From Ciborinia camelliae (lineage: Eukaryota; Ascomycota; Leotiomycetes; Helotiales; Sclerotiniaceae): a DNA stretch of 64,000 bases. Of this stretch, positions 61,565 to 64,000 are shown piece by piece. Where the stretch lies: positions 2,058,565 to 2,122,564 of the forward strand of contig JANPYM010000006.1 of assembly GCA_025890175.1 (NCBI GenBank). The letters run 5' to 3'. Position numbers and translations under genes: made by a program. Under the pieces are notes generated by a model. It was not told the origin of the DNA and did no database searches. It saw only the letters and a list, made by a program, of their open reading frames with translations. Position 1 is the stretch's first letter; every line of letters begins with the position of its first letter.

Positions 61565-61688
61565 TCTTTCGATCTTGGACTGTATCAGGGTACGTATTGA
61601 CTAAAACTGAGATAAATAAGAGGCGTTGTAGATATTGGATAGGTTCTGGTAACTGGAAATTGTTCAAATACTCTTAGATCGATGGGAA

Positions 61689-61750
61689 GCTGAAAGGGAA
61701 GGGGAAGTGGAAGAGGAGGGGAAAGGGAGGGGAAAGGGGACGGGAAAAGT
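61689..61750 (-). promoter_or_regulatory. CT-rich promoter tract of the 2EXR gene
   Basis: On the minus strand, a 60-base pyrimidine tract (CCCCTTTCCCCTCCC type) lies 125-190 bases before the start codon, a usual fungal promoter feature. No coding role. Confidence 0.45.
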
Positions 61751-61820
61751 CTCAAGGATTTAGAAAGATACGAAGACAAAACTCTTATACAGACATAACA
61801 CGATAGGGTCCAGATGAATA

Positions 61821-61829
61821 TCTTTATAT
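61821..61829 (-). promoter_or_regulatory. TATA box candidate of the 2EXR gene
   Basis: The minus strand reads TATATAAAG, about 257-265 bases before the ATG at 61564 and upstream of the CT-rich tract, an order typical of fungal core promoters. Confidence 0.4.
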
Positions 61830-61836
61830 AATTCAC

Positions 61837-62843
61837 TGCTTAGGGGTAGCCACAGACTACCTAGGTATATTGAACAATAGTATACTAGGGCACGAGGTAC
61901 TTGATGATGTGTAAAAATATATTTCTAATTCTCTTATCTTGCCTCCAACAGATGAAAAGGGAACGATGGCATTTCTGTTTGGCCTTAGCTGAGTAATTGC
62001 ACGACTAACTGCACCCATTACTGCCTAGCTTCATCCCCTCATCTTTATCTTTGGGATATTTGTCCCTAGCGGAAGTCTGGCCACGAAAACGAACTCTCAT
62101 GAAAATAATAATCACACAGCTGTATCTTATAATGCTAGATGATTCAGTATTTACATGAGGGTAAGGTGAAGACTTGAATGCATAGGTCCACGGGTATTCA
62201 AGGTAAGACTTTTAAGATTGACAGAACTACTAGCATGTCTATCATGTGTCATTCAATTGCCATCTAACAGAAGAAATTCACTATCAGTCTACGAGTCACA
62301 CCATTTCCTGCTAATTTCAAGCCAGAACCACTGTATATTTGATCGAAGAGAGAATCCAGACTTGCCGGCTCACCAAGGTCCATGGTGAGTCAATACTAAC
62401 CATTTTATGGTAGCTTCGAGTCTAGTTGACATGCACAAAGGATTTCCTTAGGGTCGTTCAAGGCAATATTTTTAGTACATGAACTTTCAATGCCTAAACC
62501 AAAGACATTTAATGGCATCCACATGATTTCCAGAATGCTCACTCTTTATTCATCTCAAACTTCGAATAGAGTAGAGTTAATAAGTTTCAGGGCTTGGTGG
62601 AACCCAATGATTTCACTTCCTGAATCCATATGTGGTGTGTGGTTAGAGACAGAGCTTAATAGGAAGGAACGATGGTGATGGAATTGCAGTCCAATATCAA
62701 GTTACTCCCATTTAAGTAATATCACACATACATCCTTATTGATGAATGTAACTCGTTCTTTACACGACTATCATATATAGCAGGCAAACTTCGAGCATAC
62801 CAGTTTTTCTTCCTAACACAGAAATTCATGAGAGTTCATTCCC
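61837..62843. other. Intergenic region
   Basis: Between divergent genes. Normal composition. The 62-codon frame at 62490 has no supporting features. No repeat or gene is recognised. Confidence 0.55.
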
Positions 62844-64000
62844 ATGTCTTCCCAATATCCATATCTCGACAGCTTACCAAGGAGATGGTTGACTTTAAAG
62901 CACCATTCATTTTTCACATGGGAAGAAGGGAGCCTCGAGCAGAGGGGATTCACCGAGAAAGAAGTGCGATCACTGCAAGTTATTGAGGCAGTTACCAAAG
63001 AAACCGCCCGGCTTTTTGGGATACGTTCATTTTACACCTACGGGTAATCTGGTACCGATGATCTAACGGTGATTTAGATTTGGGGACACCGAGCTCTTTT
63101 TTGAAAGGTGCTGATCTGACATTAAGACTTACATTTGCGGATAATATTTCCAACAACATTCAGAAAGGCGGACCAACAGAGGAGATTGACAGTCGAAGCA
63201 TATTCACCAGAGAGCCAGCCTTTGAGAAAACAGAACCTGTTACGAGCAGTAAGAGTATATTGGAATGCGGTTTGTGTAAGGAAGATACAACAGTAGCCAC
63301 GAAGCATAGAGAAAGAGCATGGATCAATCTTCCTGAATTATTGGAACACCAACATTCGGAGTTTCACACGCAACTTGAGTCGCTTGCCTGATACTGTTCA
63401 TGGCTATACAGCTAGTAAGGATGTTCCGATAGAGGAATATGGTAGCCATACTACGATTCCAGCAATAATTCCACGTCCATTCATCGAAACAAAGAATGCC
63501 GCGGTTTCAAGCAATGAAGGAACAATACCTAGACTGGCCAAGGCAAGCTCAATGGCAATAGCAAGCGAACCGAGCGATATATGGCGTGCATCTCCCACAC
63601 ATCCAGGGTGGCAGGCTAACCATCAGAAGTCAATCTTCAGCTCGACAGAAGAAATCATTGAATGGAAGGTGGAAAGCCAAGAGATACGAGGAAGCAATAG
63701 CAGATATCACAGTCCTGCGCCGAATACTTTTGCATGTTTGGAATTTTCCGAGAAAAAAATCGTATGTGTCAACAGCATATCCTGTCTCATCATCACCTGA
63801 GGACGATCAAAAAACACCTGACCTGATTTACGAGATTGATGGGGTTCTTATCACGCATTCTGCGCCAAGCTCAGTACCTGGCAGCGACCTTGAGTCTCAG
63901 CCAGACCTATTAAGCCTCCTCGAAGAGGGCAATTTGGGCAATCGATTGGTGGATGATGACAGAAAAGATCTTTGGAAGTTTTTCGAAGAGTCGCCAGGTA
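62844..64000 (+). CDS. Partial multi-exon gene with CxxC...H zinc-finger-like segment, runs off the window
   Basis: The start ATG at 62844 (context CCCATGTC) opens MSSQYPYLDSLPRRWLTLKH... Exon 1 probably ends at 63043 (GTAATC donor); the acceptor at 63126 (CATTAAG) continues in frame. This second exon contains ECGLCKED...ELLEHQHSEFH, which resembles degenerate C2H2-type fingers in fungal proteins. The frame stops at 63389-63391, while an overlapping frame stays open from about 63297 to 63797. A third frame is open from 63562 to the end of the window and looks coding (RWKAKRYEEAIADITVLRRI). A 58 nt intron 63504-63561 (GTTTCA...CAATAG) would join frames two and three. No good intron joins the first two, so a missed splice site or a real frameshift near 63,375 remains open. 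Function unknown. Confidence 0.45.

Noticed and set aside
62490..62678. 62-codon plus-strand ORF upstream of the last gene
   Set aside because: No recognisable features, no conserved-looking motif and no splice signals joining it to the gene at 62844.

Overview
The window looks like part of a chromosome from a filamentous ascomycete fungus (Pezizomycotina). Leotiomycetes is my best guess, but the sequence does not prove it. The evidence is: short introns with GTAAGT/GTGAGT donors and CTAAC branch points; fungal-type protein families (2EXR domain, capsule-polysaccharide-like glycosyltransferase, APH-like kinase); and two sharply different base compositions. Gene islands of normal composition (about 6.1-11.5 kb and 55.2-64 kb) flank a roughly 43 kb block of almost pure A/T. 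The block is made of decayed repeats carrying the transition-only damage (C to T, G to A) expected from repeat-induced point mutation (RIP).

Layout. 1-6.06 kb: decayed repeats (family B) ending in a 361 bp LTR. 6.06-11.5 kb: left gene island with two plus-strand genes, a serine/proline-rich protein with a C-terminal Cys cluster (7130-8806) and a Caps_synth-like glycosyltransferase (10069-11310), followed by a 386 bp fold-back element. 11.9-43.6 kb: RIP-damaged desert. It is dominated by a Ty1/copia-like family (about 4.7 kb, LTR about 170 bp), with one complete copy, one copy inserted inside another, and one truncated inverted copy. 43.6-50.2 kb: a much less mutated block full of minisatellites, solo LTRs, a 622 bp TRIM-like element, and an LTR holding an LTR holding a 604 bp MITE. 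50.2-55.2 kb: more desert with small solo LTRs. 55.2-64 kb: right gene island with a three-exon APH-like kinase (minus), a three-exon 2EXR-domain protein (minus), and a partial plus-strand gene running off the end.

I found no bacterial operons, rRNA, functional tRNA or CRISPR. Long ORFs inside the A/T block are chance readings or translated tandem repeats. The strongest results are gene models and insertion histories reconstructed from exact splice signals and exact target-site duplications (TSDs). For convenience the LTR families are named LTR-1 (copia), LTR-2, LTR-A, LTR-B, LTR-C, LTR-D and LTR-E; these are my labels, not database names. I recognise no metabolic pathway linking the genes; they look like separate accessory-type genes beside a transposon graveyard.
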